From Furcasterigmium furcatum (Eukaryota; Ascomycota; Sordariomycetes; Glomerellales; Plectosphaerellaceae): a DNA stretch of 64,000 nt. Shown here in pieces: positions 22,310 to 33,003 of this stretch (position 1 is its first letter; every line of letters starts with the position of its first letter). Both the position numbers and the translations under genes were made by a program. The stretch spans positions 62,001-126,000 of the forward strand of contig BCIA01000001.1 of NCBI GenBank assembly GCA_001599815.1, read 5' to 3'. Under the pieces are notes generated by a model that saw only the letters and a program-made list of their open reading frames with translations, made no database searches and was not told the DNA's origin.

Positions 22310-23672
22310 GGTGAAGATGATGAATGAGGAAAAAAGAGACGTCAAGTCTGGAAGTAAAAGGGCCTACCTGTAGGCCTGGAATGAACGAATAGAAAGGAGT
22401 GTCGGTGCAGTACAGAGACCAAGCCCTTACCAAGCCTCGACTCGACGGCGAGCATCTTATAAGGGCCTCCTCGGTGAGCACCGGCCGCGAGGCTGAGCAC
22501 GTCTTCGAAACGGTCGTCCGCAAACATCGGACGGGACGATCTAGACCTCTCTGTGGTTCTCGAGGGCGATGCACGGACTCGTCGTGCTTCCAGACGAGCC
22601 CAATATAGCACAATGTCAAGACCCTGACGTCGAAGCAAACTTTAGCGCAAAAGCTTAGTGTCGATCAGCGCCCGGGGCCCCGGCCGAAACCTGCCTGCGG
22701 CGCGGACGGATGCGCCGTGGGGCGTTTCAGGGGCTTCGGCGACCGCCAAGACCCCCTATATCCCGGACTCTAAATGTCACAGAGCATGGCCGATCTGTGT
22801 GAGCCTGCCGTCGCTCCAGTCGAAACCCCGTTCGTCCCGTTCTTGCGACGGCTGCTGTATGGGGGCTGCGTCGCCTTGGCATCCTATTGTTTGAGCTCGG
22901 CTCACTGGTCTGACCGGATGGCTTCTTGCCAGATTGGCTTGGCTGGGGCTGCGACTGATATCTGAGGACTGGTTGTCCATGATCCACGGTCGTCATCGCC
23001 GCCGCTCATGTCGATCGCGTCGCTCTGCCGTGCCTTGTGCGATGGCGGATTGTTCGCTCACGTCATGTGCCTGCATGGTTCCAGAGCCTGCCGCACCGCT
23101 CACATCCGGCCCGGATGCTGGTGGTGCAGCCAAAACGCTGGATCGACGGGTGAGTGAACAGATCGCCGCTGGGGTGCTGCTATTTCGATTGCCGACTGCG
23201 CATCAACAAGAAGAACGCTTTCTTGATCACGTAGTGGTTCCCTTCACGAAGTATCGACCGCCGTGTAGGGGGAGAGGTGGCGGCACCCCTTGATGTTGGG
23301 TTCAGGAGGTCTGGGCGCTCGTGTCATCTCCTGTCGTCTCGTCGCCGCTGTCCAGGTGGCATATCTCTGGTTGACCCCGGGCCCATGTCTCGCTTCAGTC
23401 CACAGGGATTATATCCCAGACAGCCCTCGAGGCCCGGCTCAGATCCCTCTAGTCTTCCCATGGATCGTTAGATTCGTAAACGGGCCCGTCGTGACCAAGC
23501 CACAGACCCATTGACTTTGGTCATGTGCAGGGTGCGCGCGAGTGCTGACGCCCCCGAATAACGTCATCAACATGATCACCGGCGTTCCTCACCGAGTACG
23601 TGCCCTCACGCGAAGGCGTCACAAGGACGGCGCGGACATCGAAGCAAAAGTCCAAGTGCGTATTACAGACCA
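22310..23672. other. Intergenic region, about 1.4 kb
   Basis: Upstream of the secreted repeat protein and downstream of the hemerythrin gene. A TATA-like TTATAAG on the minus strand near 22460 fits the repeat-protein promoter. No gene supported. Confidence 0.45.
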
Positions 23673-24553
23673 TCACAGACTATCCTTCTCCGCCGCGACT
23701 GCATACAGCGGCCTCAGTCGGCCAGTCCGGTCGCACGATCCAAACTTCCACATGTCCGTGTGCAGCCAGTAGACCACGTTCCTGCAGAGGAAACACACGA
23801 TCCACGGCGCCGGCGGCCACTTCGCCCACATCCCCTCCTCGTACGTCGTGTCGTGGTTCAGAAAGGCCCACGGCATCCCCCTGAGGAGGCCTAGTTCCTT
23901 CTGTTCGAGGTTAGCCCTTGCTCTCCGAATCTTTGCGGTGGACTTGCCATGTTCTTCTGGCCCTCCTCGCCGAACAGCTGCTCGAGCTGGGTCATCCGCT
24001 CAGCCCCGAACCGCCGCAGGTCCAGCAGCGTTTGGATCTCGTCCGTCAGGTGCTCCACGAGGACGTGCCCGAACGTGTCGAGAAGCTTGACGGCCCTCTG
24101 CCCGTCAAACTCCCCGCTCGCCGCGCACTTGTCAAGGTACGCCTTGAACTCCCGGACACCATCCCGGAACGCCGCGTGCTGCGCTACATTATTATCCATG
24201 ATACCCTTCTCGCCAGCCATTTCCTCGACCGCCGCGAAGAAGCCCGCCTCCTCCGACGAGTGGTGCACGTCCAAAAGCCTGTACCACTCGAGCGCGTACC
24301 GCACGAACGACGACATCTCGCCCGTCTTCACGTGCGGCGCTTGCAGGTACATTGAATTGAGGCCGCGGATGATCATGTTGTGCACGCACGCCATCTCGCT
24401 CGCAACGCGCTCGAACATGTCGGGCTGGCCTGTCAGCTTGGGTTACTTGGGCTCCTGGGGGCCGCTCACCTTGAAGCCCGCCGACTGCTGCCGGCCCAGG
24501 TACGCGGGCGTCGCGATCAGCGCGAATGGGTGGTCTGCGTATACGGGAGACAT
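23673..24553 (-). CDS. Hemerythrin-like (HHE) protein
   Basis: 262-residue hemerythrin HHE-domain protein, probably binding a di-iron centre for O2 or redox sensing. Exons 24553-24470, 24424-23948 and 23900-23673. The four-helix bundle carries the expected ligands: His in VHNMIIRGLN, His/Glu in DVHHSSEEAGFF, His in AQHAAFRDG, and HVLVEHLTDEI. The C-terminal extension (GMPWAFLNHDTTYEEGMW then WPPAPWIVCF) is shared by a fungal branch of the family. The second intron (23947-23901, 47 nt) starts with GCAAGT, a GC-AG intron; without it the frame stops 21 codons later and loses the conserved tail. No signal peptide. Confidence 0.85.
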
Positions 24554-25111
24554 GGCGACGTTGTTGATGATGGTCAACCGGCCCAAAGGCAGGGGCCTCG
24601 GTCGCCTTTTATCGTCCAGCAGGTTGGGCTGGCAGCATCCAGCAGCAGCTCAGGGGTTCAGCGTGGCGCCCTAGCTGCTTTGACTTTGATCAGCCGCGGT
24701 CCAAAGTCGCCGGGCGAATGAGCGCGAGGCAATTCGCATCTGGGCATCAGGGAAACAAAGGTTCGCGCTAGTCGTCTATATTCGGATTGAGGTTTGGGGT
24801 TGAGCTGACGGATCGCCGACCAGGGAAGTCGACTGTTGACGTCTCGCAGTGCCGAAAACAAGTTTCTGAACAGAAACTCGACAACGCAACAAAGCTTGAT
24901 TCGAGGCAGTGGCACATCCGCGTATCGATCAAGTCCACCCGGCCGCCGACCCAATAGTATACGCGTATCCGCAGAGACCCTTCATGGTCACGTCTAGAAA
25001 GGCGAGATGGTGAACATGTCATGATGAGGGAGTCGTTCGTCAAACTGAGCATTTGCATTCATTGTAAAAACCCCAAATCAAACCCATGCATACAAGAACG
25101 CAAACAAGCAT
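24554..25111. other. Intergenic; hemerythrin promoter and helicase 3' end
   Basis: No gene recognised. Confidence 0.45.
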
Positions 25112-27959
25112 TTACTCGACCTTCTCCTCGGCCTTCTTCCGCTTCTCAAAAACCACGGTGGCGACTCGACCGGCGTCCCAGAGCGATTTGTGCAGCATCT
25201 GCAACTCGCTCGCATTGATGGAGCGCCTTTCGCCAGTAGGCATCTCCATACGAATCCGATCCAGCTTCTTCCGGCCCTTCGCAGCTGCCTTCTCTGCTTT
25301 CTTCCCAATGGCAGTGACCCTGCCTGCCGAGTGGATGTCGCCAACAATCACCATTCCACAACGCGCGCGAGTGAGCAATACATTCAGGCGCTGCTTGTCG
25401 GCAGTAATACCCGGGCCCTTGAACTCATTTGTGCACATAACGACGATGATGATATCATTTTCCCTAGACTCTGGTTAGTGATGCTGCATAGTTCTGGACG
25501 ACCGGACCGGGTTGATGCTTACTGTCCCTGGTAACCGTCCACGGTAGAGGCTCGCGGCATGTCCTTCAGAATTTCGGAGAACTCGGCGGACTTTCGCACC
25601 TCTTCCACATGGTCCAGGTTGGCCTTGTAGGGCGACAGGACGGTGATTGAGCTTGATTTGACTCCCTTGGCTTTGACGAAGTCCACCGCAAAGCCGAGAG
25701 CCGCCTTGACCTGGTCGGGACTCTCTCTCGACCCGGTCGCCTTGTCTTCGATGACATAGCCGCCGTCGCAGTGAATGAAAAGAGGGCTAAGGGTACCCTC
25801 GGCAGGCTTCAGCACCGGGAATCTCTCCTGCGCAAAGGCCTCGAGTAAACGACCGGCCTCGAACCTTGCCAGGCTGATGTCACAGCCAGGCCCGTACGTG
25901 AGCGGCACCTCCGGCGGGATGATCTTGGCGACGATGTCAAAAAGGCCTTTGGCCATCCGCATCTGAGTAAGCAGGCGATAGACAGGCATACCACCACTCT
26001 GGAGGAACTCGAGCGGCGAGAACTTGCCGTCGCGGGGTTGGCGGTCGAAAAAGCTGCCAATGTCTGGCTCGTCCTTTGTGTTGAGGTTAGGCGGGAGCTG
26101 CCTAGGGTCGCCAGCGAGGAAGCAGGGGAGGAGGGCGTTACCCCAGACACCAACAAGATCACCCCGGTTCATGTTGGCGGCCTCGTCGACGACGATTCCC
26201 ATGGCTGACTCGTTCCTGAAGACCTTGAATAGGTCTTCCTTCTCAACTTGGGCCGGGGTGACACAGAGAATGTCGACCTCGCGCAGGACTTCGTGCATTA
26301 ATGCCTCGAATTTCTTCTGCATGAGAGGCGCCGAGCGACTAAACTCCTTCCAGCTGATCCGGGTCGCAACAAAGTCGCGGAGAGGAGCGAGATCGGCACG
26401 GTGATCGATCTGATCGCGAATGGCGTGGAGGGCCTTCTTGTCGTCGGCATGTAGGTCGGGGACCAGTCCTGAGCGGAACAACACCAGCATCCAGTACGCG
26501 AGGGAATACTCGAGCCGCCACTCGAAAAGTCCTCCGCGAATCAACCTGGGGGTAGCGGCGTCGGATTTGCCGTCGTTGTTGATGACCAGTGACTTGAAGG
26601 CATTCAGGTCCTGCCGGAGGTTGTACCCGCGAATGACAAGAGGTCGACGCCTCCGGTTATCGTCGCCGTTCCTTACGTGGTAGCGGGTGGTCACAGTCGC
26701 GCCCGTCTCGTATATTCGAGAGGCCAGGTTGTCGACCGCGTTGCTGGGACCGGCACCGAGGATGCGACCAAACCGAGCGTGCATAGCCAAAGCTACGACG
26801 GCCAAGGCGGTGGTCTTGCCAAACCCGGGGCCCTTGCGATCCGATGTTAGTACTTGTCTGTAATAGTAGGAATGAGGAGAAACATGATGGGACTTACTCC
26901 TGTCATCAGACCGAGACCGAGAGGACGGTCGCTGATGTACCGACGGAAGCGGTCGCGATCATTCGGAAGGGTCTCCTCCAAGAGGGCGTTGACGAATGCC
27001 TGGTCCTTGATGTCCAGGTAGTTAAGCGTCGGCAGTCTTTTGAATATCTTCGACTCGAGTGCCACGCGATTGGTGACCAACCAGTCGTGGAAACCGTTGC
27101 CACTCATCAAAGCAAGGTGCAGGCGCTTTGCTTCTATGACACTTTGAATGCCATAAGCTTCGCATGAGGTGCTGGAGATGGCGCCAGCTTCGGAGGTACA
27201 CTCGTGGTTCTCGTCGGAGGGGGAGCTCAACGGCGGAGGCAGCGCGCTCTTGAGTCTAGAGACACCACCCACGTCTGCAGAAACCGCTATGGTGAACTCT
27301 TTCTGGCCGAGCAAGTCCAGGAGAGTGATGCCATCTACAATGGGCTTGTTGTCGTTGACGATTCCATCGAGCTCGGCGTCTTCGGCATTGAGATAGGGAA
27401 TTCCATACCCGGCAGTCGTCGCTGTAGCACCGTCCTCGATGCGAACGGTGGCGACAGCCATGTTCGTCTTGCTGTATGTGGGGAAGTAGCCGCGAATGAC
27501 ATCGTCAGCCGCGACAACAGACAGATTGTACTGATCGCGAGGGAACCGGATCTCGATGCGATGACCAGGGATCAGGGTCTGTTCGTGGATTGCACTATGC
27601 TCCTGGAATGCAGGGTTGTCTGGTTGTATGTTAGCACAAATTCGGATACCAGAATGGCTGAGAACTTAGGTACGGAAGTATCGGACGCCAAAGCCACAGT
27701 CTTCATTGTGAGACTGATTCGAGTCGCTGAAAGGGATCTCAATGAGGAGTCCCAGCCAGGCGGTCTTGTTGGCGGACCGAGCGGAAACAAGGTGAGCCTT
27801 GATCTTGGAGAGCTCCGAGCCGAAGGAAGGGCTACTAGCGACGACAGAGTTCTTGATGAGGACCGCGCAGTCCCTTATCCAAGCCCTAGACCAGGGTGCG
27901 GCGGGCGCGGGATCAGCGGCCTGCTCGGCAGGATTGCCAGTCGGGGTTGACGAAGACAT
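25112..27959 (-). CDS. UPF1-like superfamily 1 helicase
   Basis: 889-residue predicted ATP-dependent RNA or DNA helicase of the UPF1/SEN1-like SF1B group. Exons 27959-27674, 27619-26898, 26832-25523 and 25463-25112. Motifs in order: Walker A GPGFGKTT at about residue 337 (its intron falls just before the P-loop), Walker B VVDEAAN near 552, motif III GDPRQLPP near 577, motif IV LLTQMRMA, motif V STVDGYQGQENDIIIVV and motif VI RLNVLLTRARCGMVIVGD. The first 335 residues show no domain I know. The C-terminus is basic (FEKRKKAEEKVE). It is not one of the standard UPF1, SEN1 or DNA2 orthologues, which are longer; it looks like an accessory fungal helicase. Role unknown. Confidence 0.87.
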
Positions 27960-27974
27960 GGCGAGGGATAGTGC

Positions 27975-28455
27975 GAAATGCGCAGACACTTGAAGTCGGG
28001 ACAGTAAACACCGAGGTGAAACAGATCAGCGTCCGAAGGCAACCGATAACCGAATCTTAAGAGACCTGTGAGCCAAGATGTTAGAGCACAAGATCTTTTG
28101 CACGTGACCACACAATTCACTTACTTGACAAGACGCGTCGAGGAGGAGGGGAGGGTGCGAGATGCTGAGAAACTTGAAGTTGGCGTAGACACCGAAGTGA
28201 AAACCGAGCGACAACCCTAATGGGAAGTAGCAAACCGAACTTGCAAGAGACCTGTGAGCCACAATGTTAGAGGGCAGGATCATTTGAACATGACCACACA
28301 ATTCACTAACTTGACAAGACGCGTTGAGGACTGGAGGAAGACGGGGCGACAGGAAGCGCCCGAGACCCCAAAACACGGCGTTAACACCGCAGTGAAACTG
28401 GCCACAACCCTAACGGGAGGTAGCAAACCAATCTAGTGGAGAAACCTGTGATCAT
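27975..28455 (-). repeat. Tandem repeat of the helicase 5' leader, two full units plus partial
   Basis: Two full units (28061-28246, 186 bp; 28247-28440, 194 bp) and a partial third next to the start codon. The landmark GAGACCTGTGAGCC recurs at 28061 and 28247, with a diverged form at 28441. On the minus strand each full unit contains an intron-like element of 59 nt: 28124-28066 (donor GTAAGT, CTAAC, acceptor CACAG) and 28310-28252 (donor GTTAGT, same branch and acceptor). These would be 5' UTR introns of the helicase gene. Confidence 0.8.
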
Positions 28456-29427
28456 CGAGGAGTGAGAACATGCCGAGACGCAGACAGCATGCGAATACGT
28501 ACGGAACGACAACGGTCGACACCCAGGGGAGCTCTAAAAACCACGCAAGCGTGGTCTGACCGACGGCCGAAAAGGGGGACGCGAGCGCAAGGCGGTTCGT
28601 AGGCGAGATGGTCGAAAAACAGATCCGCAACGGGATCCCGGACGGTGCGAGGGAAGACTTGACGATCTCGAAAACGAAAAAAAGCTGTTGGTGGGCGGTC
28701 GGGCGAGCTGGATGTGTGTGTGGAAGAAGTAGGAGAGGAGAAAAACCTGTGGGCGAGGGCTGGCAACCAGAGACGCGTTGGAGGGAGCTGGCAGAAAGTT
28801 CGCGGCTTCTGCTGGTCACCTTAGGCAGGAGCAAGAAGCGCGTAGTCAACCATGCGAGGGACGCATGCAGGGCCACGTAACAATAAGGCACAAAAATGAG
28901 GCAAAGCCGCAGCTTGAGGTACCAGCAACAGTTATGGATGCCTTGGGCGAGGCACTTGGTGATATCTACAGGCACGCATGGTTTGTTACGACTTCAGAGG
29001 CTAAAAATGCTGGATAGCAGCTGGAGACTTCGGGAAAGGGCTTGGTTCAGGGCCGTTACTGGATGTGTAATGTGGTATGCCAGTGATGCAAGCCCCTGAC
29101 TGTGCCACGGCCAGTCAGGAGAACGTGACAGCACCGGTTTGCGCGCCATCAGCCACGTCAGGGCACCAGCCACCCCCTAACTCCCTATGACCGTCCGACA
29201 TTGACTGAGGAACATGACCCCCTCTCCGGCGGACTAACTCCATCGTGCAATCGGCCTGATACCCACTCCTGGCGCAAGTACTCGGCGGTCTTATTGCTCA
29301 TGGACATGTGGGAACAGGATGCTCGCTTCCTACCGGGCTGCTGACAGGGAAGCATTCCCAAACTCTTTGGCCACAGCGCAATGGTCCAAGAGGTGGCTAA
29401 GGGCCCACTATGTAGCCGGCCGTGCCG

Positions 29428-29715
29428 TCATATCTGGGACTGCTTCAGCTTCAGACAGGCGCTGCACGACCTGGTACCAAATGGGTGGTAATAAAGTTGA
29501 AAGCACGCCACGACTCGATCGCAAAGGAAGCAGAGGTGGACGTATGCCTCCTTCTCAACGTCGGTGCAGGCACAGGTGCAGGGTGCTGGTTCGCCTCGCA
29601 AGATGCTGACGATGAGTTTGTCGAAGGCCGTGACTACTGCCCTCCAGGTCTCGAGGATATTGTCGGTCTCTTGTGCCGTAGCAGATAGAGGAGGCTGCCG
29701 AAAAGCACAGGACAA
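29428..29715 (-). pseudogene. Possible remnant of an AflR-type regulator C-terminus
   Basis: An isolated open stretch reads ETWRAVVTAFDKLIVS, then CTCACTDVEKEAY and LCDRVVACFQLYY. This spacing (helix, Cys-x-Cys pair, helix with a terminal Tyr) resembles the C-terminal region of fungal AflR-like Zn2Cys6 factors. No DNA-binding domain or intact upstream exons were found, so at best it is a decayed gene. It may also be chance. Confidence 0.2.
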
Positions 29716-32487
29716 TGGAGGACTGGGGTATCAGCAAAACCACGCGCACAAAGGCGCGCGCGAGAGGTCTCAAGGACCCTGCAACAACCAAAGTCAAGAC
29801 AGCAAACCTCAGGCTCGAAGTTTCCCTTGGAAGTTCTGGCCCGCGGTACTCCTGGATTGACGGTGAACAGAATAGAGGAGGATCCTATCAGGGTAAAGAC
29901 AGAGTTCCAGGCTAACCAGACGCCCAGATCGGAAAATGCATGGCCGATTCAGCTGCATTGTTGTCCAGACAAGTTGCTCCCGAGACTCGCTCAAGTTGAT
30001 GTAGTGCTCACTCGAATAATCTGGATTTCAGCGAGAACGCATCCCAAAAACCCTGAAGCGAAGACAGAGAGCATCTCAATTCTCCGAAGCTCGATCAGGA
30101 GCTCTGGTCGATGTGATCTCTGGAGCTGGTGGGTGGTTTTGACCCTGCTGGACGTGGGGCTTCAGGGACATGGTAACCATCCTGACATCAAACTTTCCCG
30201 ACTTGACGATTTCTGATGCCTCTGAGTTCTTCGCCCCCAAATACAAACCTTGCGGCGGGAGATGCAGGTCGGCGTCGCTCCCAGACTGTCGTGACCACAT
30301 GACCCCGCGTGAGACTGGCCCGGTTGGTAACCGGCCAAGTCGCGTCCAGCTGGCTGACGCGTTCCACATCGACCACTTCCTCCTTCCCTTTGAGTTCCCC
30401 AAGCTCAGGCAAAATTCAACGCCACCTTGACTTTCCGACTACAATTAAGATGGACTCATCATTCTGATCTCTGATCCTCCGCAGGGCGTGCCGCGCTCTC
30501 AGTTCCAGAACCATGGGCTGCAACCGCCTCGCCACTCACCGTTTGCAGCCGCGCTCACTAACGCATCTTGTGCTCCAGGTCCAACTTCAATCCGCTCGAT
30601 GCCAAATAACCACAAGGAAAAGCAGAGAAGAGGAGGTGTAAGGTCATCTGGGAAGAGGAGGAAAAGAACACTGCGAGGTAGATCAACAAGGGAAAGGACA
30701 GCGGTTCGGCCTGCAACGATCACAAGAACCGACCCGAACCCCCCCTCGAACCCTCCATAAGAGGCAAGAAGCAGAAGAATCTCTCCAACACTCCCCTCTG
30801 TCCGAAAACCCCCCATACGAAGCAAGAAGAACAAGACGACCATTTCCGATGGCCTCTACTCCCGACAACCTGCCCAAGCGATTACGAAGTCGAGGAAGAG
30901 TCCATGGGGCGTATTCAGCTTGAAGGGTAGTCGCTCCATCACAAGCACGCAAAGCGGGGTCCAAGAACATTGACCTTGTCCATCTACAGCCCGAAGTCCC
31001 GTCGTGGATCTGCAAAGCAAACGCCTTGGCGTCAACAAGGCCACATGAGACCGGCTGGCTTCCTCTCAGCTCCCTCGCGTCGGAAAACTGTCTGCCGACA
31101 GGGACCGCACTTGAGGCCCAGGACCGGAACAGCTGAATTGATGCCTCATGCGCTTGACTGAGACCAGCGTCCCTTGACGCAAGCCGTGCAGTAAGACCGA
31201 GTCAAAGCTGCCATGTCATCCTTGAACACGGTGCTCTTGGTCACATTGTGCCAGACTTTCCCGGTTTCGGATCAACGTCAACACCCACCGGGCCCAGAAC
31301 CATGATCCATGACTGGTTGGACCAGACTGGGGATCGACGCGCTCTCGCGATGACTTGAATGCTGCGATAGTCAAAGAGCTGATCCCTCGCAGGCGTTTTC
31401 GCTGGCTCAGGGCAGTCATCAAAATCGTGGAATCTATTGCGCTTCACGTGCTTGTGGCCATCAGTACCGCTCAGAGCGAGAAGATTGAGCTGTCAGGGTT
31501 TCAGGATACGGTCTTGCGAGAGGTGTGACCCCACGGACCGTGTTGCCTTGTAGAGATGAGGGCATTTGGGTAAGAGCACCTTGCAGCCGTGGCTGTTCGA
31601 CGCCGGGGATCAGATCAAGTGGATTCGGAGGATGACGAATTTGTCGCCCACTTCTACTTGGTCTCGTATCACGGCATGCAAGCGACGCCGATGCTCAGCC
31701 GGTCCCCGGGAACCGAGTCTCGTCCACGGCCGCACTAACTGCGCCTACTGCTTGCGAGGATTCCAAGCAAGAATGTCCAGGGAGTACGGGCAAGATCCAA
31801 GCTCTACGCGACGCCAGGGGAGGCCATCTTCCCTACTGATGATGCTTTTTACGAGACTTGAGAGCATCATCCTCCGGGCTGCGCAACCCGTGGCTTTCCC
31901 TTTCTTTTTTTCTTCTTTTTTTTCTTTTCATTTCATTAAGGCTTCTTTCATTGCCTGCCAATCTTGCGTATCCATCGTATCCATCTTGCTTTCTTGCTCT
32001 TGAGGAGGAGGCTTGTCGGAGAGAACTTGGGGGAGCATGATCCCGGTTTCTTCGGAGGAGTCTCGTCGCGCAAGCTCGCTTTTTGTTTGTCTTCTTTTCC
32101 ATTTCCCATCTCTTCTCTAAACCCTCTATGCGTTCCCGCCCTTCCTTGTCTTGTAGTTTTCGTTTCGGGTTGAGGGTTGGGCGGCCTGGAGTCGGAGAAG
32201 TCAGCGGGAGTTGCCAAGCGCGGGGTTATTGAGGGCAAGCGGAGAGAATTTGAGAAGCCCCTGGCAACAGGACTTATCGGCGAAGAAACTGGATCATAAG
32301 CAGAGAAGATGAGGAACTGAAAGATGGAAGAATGGATGGCGAAATCACGGCGTTTGCAGCGGGAATGCGACGGCGGGTGGTCGATGTGATAAGGCATTAG
32401 GGTGACGCGCTCACGTCGCTCCACGTCCGCGTCTGGTACGGGAGGTCACGTTGCCACGACCGACACAAGAGGGTTACAGAATGGATG

Positions 32488-32669
32488 GCCGCCCTCGGAA
32501 CGGCCATGTCGACCAGCAGACTTCAGATCGAGCGATGGAAAATCGAGATGACCTCTGTCTGGATTCAAAGAAATCGAGATGGCCTCTTGCTCAATTATAG
32601 AGAGTCCAAGCGCAACACATCTGGGTGGCAACATATCTGGGCCGGCCATGTAATCTGTGACCCTCATGC
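32488..32669. repeat. Dispersed repeat, copy A
   Basis: Similar to 63048-63274. In the last 40 bases (32630-32669 against 63235-63274) 30 positions agree, and 8 of the 10 differences are transitions. A second conserved block includes AGATGACCTCT. No terminal repeats or coding domain visible. Confidence 0.6.
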
Positions 32670-33003
32670 GACCCAAGACCATCGAGTTTGTCTTTCGGGC
32701 GAGGTCCGGGTCCGGGACCTTGGCGGCCGTCACTTGGCCCGCGCCGCGAACCTTCATCGGCGGGCCCACTTTTGAACGTCCCCATTCCTGCCGATATGGG
32801 AAAGTACGGAGCTGGAACTTGAATCCTGGCTCAGCAATGCGCTGGCGAGGAATGGCATGGTTGGGGGCACCTTTCACACGAGTTTCATTCGGCGAGCAGG
32901 AGGTCTTCGGCGGTCAGAGAGAAAATGATATGTATGTTGGCTATGACGCAAACTGGATGCTGGTTCGGGTGGAAGCCTTTGCAGAGCCATTGGAGGTAAC
33001 CTG

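Larger units (their letters stand above)
28456..33003. other. Gene desert, about 4.5 kb
   Basis: Positions 28456-28800 are CT-rich on the minus strand and probably hold the helicase promoter. From there to 33003 I cannot support an intact gene. It includes a possible decayed regulator near 29.4-29.7 kb, a short two-copy repeat at about 30750-30835, a T/C-rich tract at about 31900-31935, and one copy of a dispersed repeat at 32488-32669. Confidence 0.5.

Noticed and set aside
28026..28376. 116-residue repeat protein upstream of the helicase
   Set aside because: It is the translated leader repeat; introns with good signals interrupt it and the last copy is non-coding leader before the helicase ATG.
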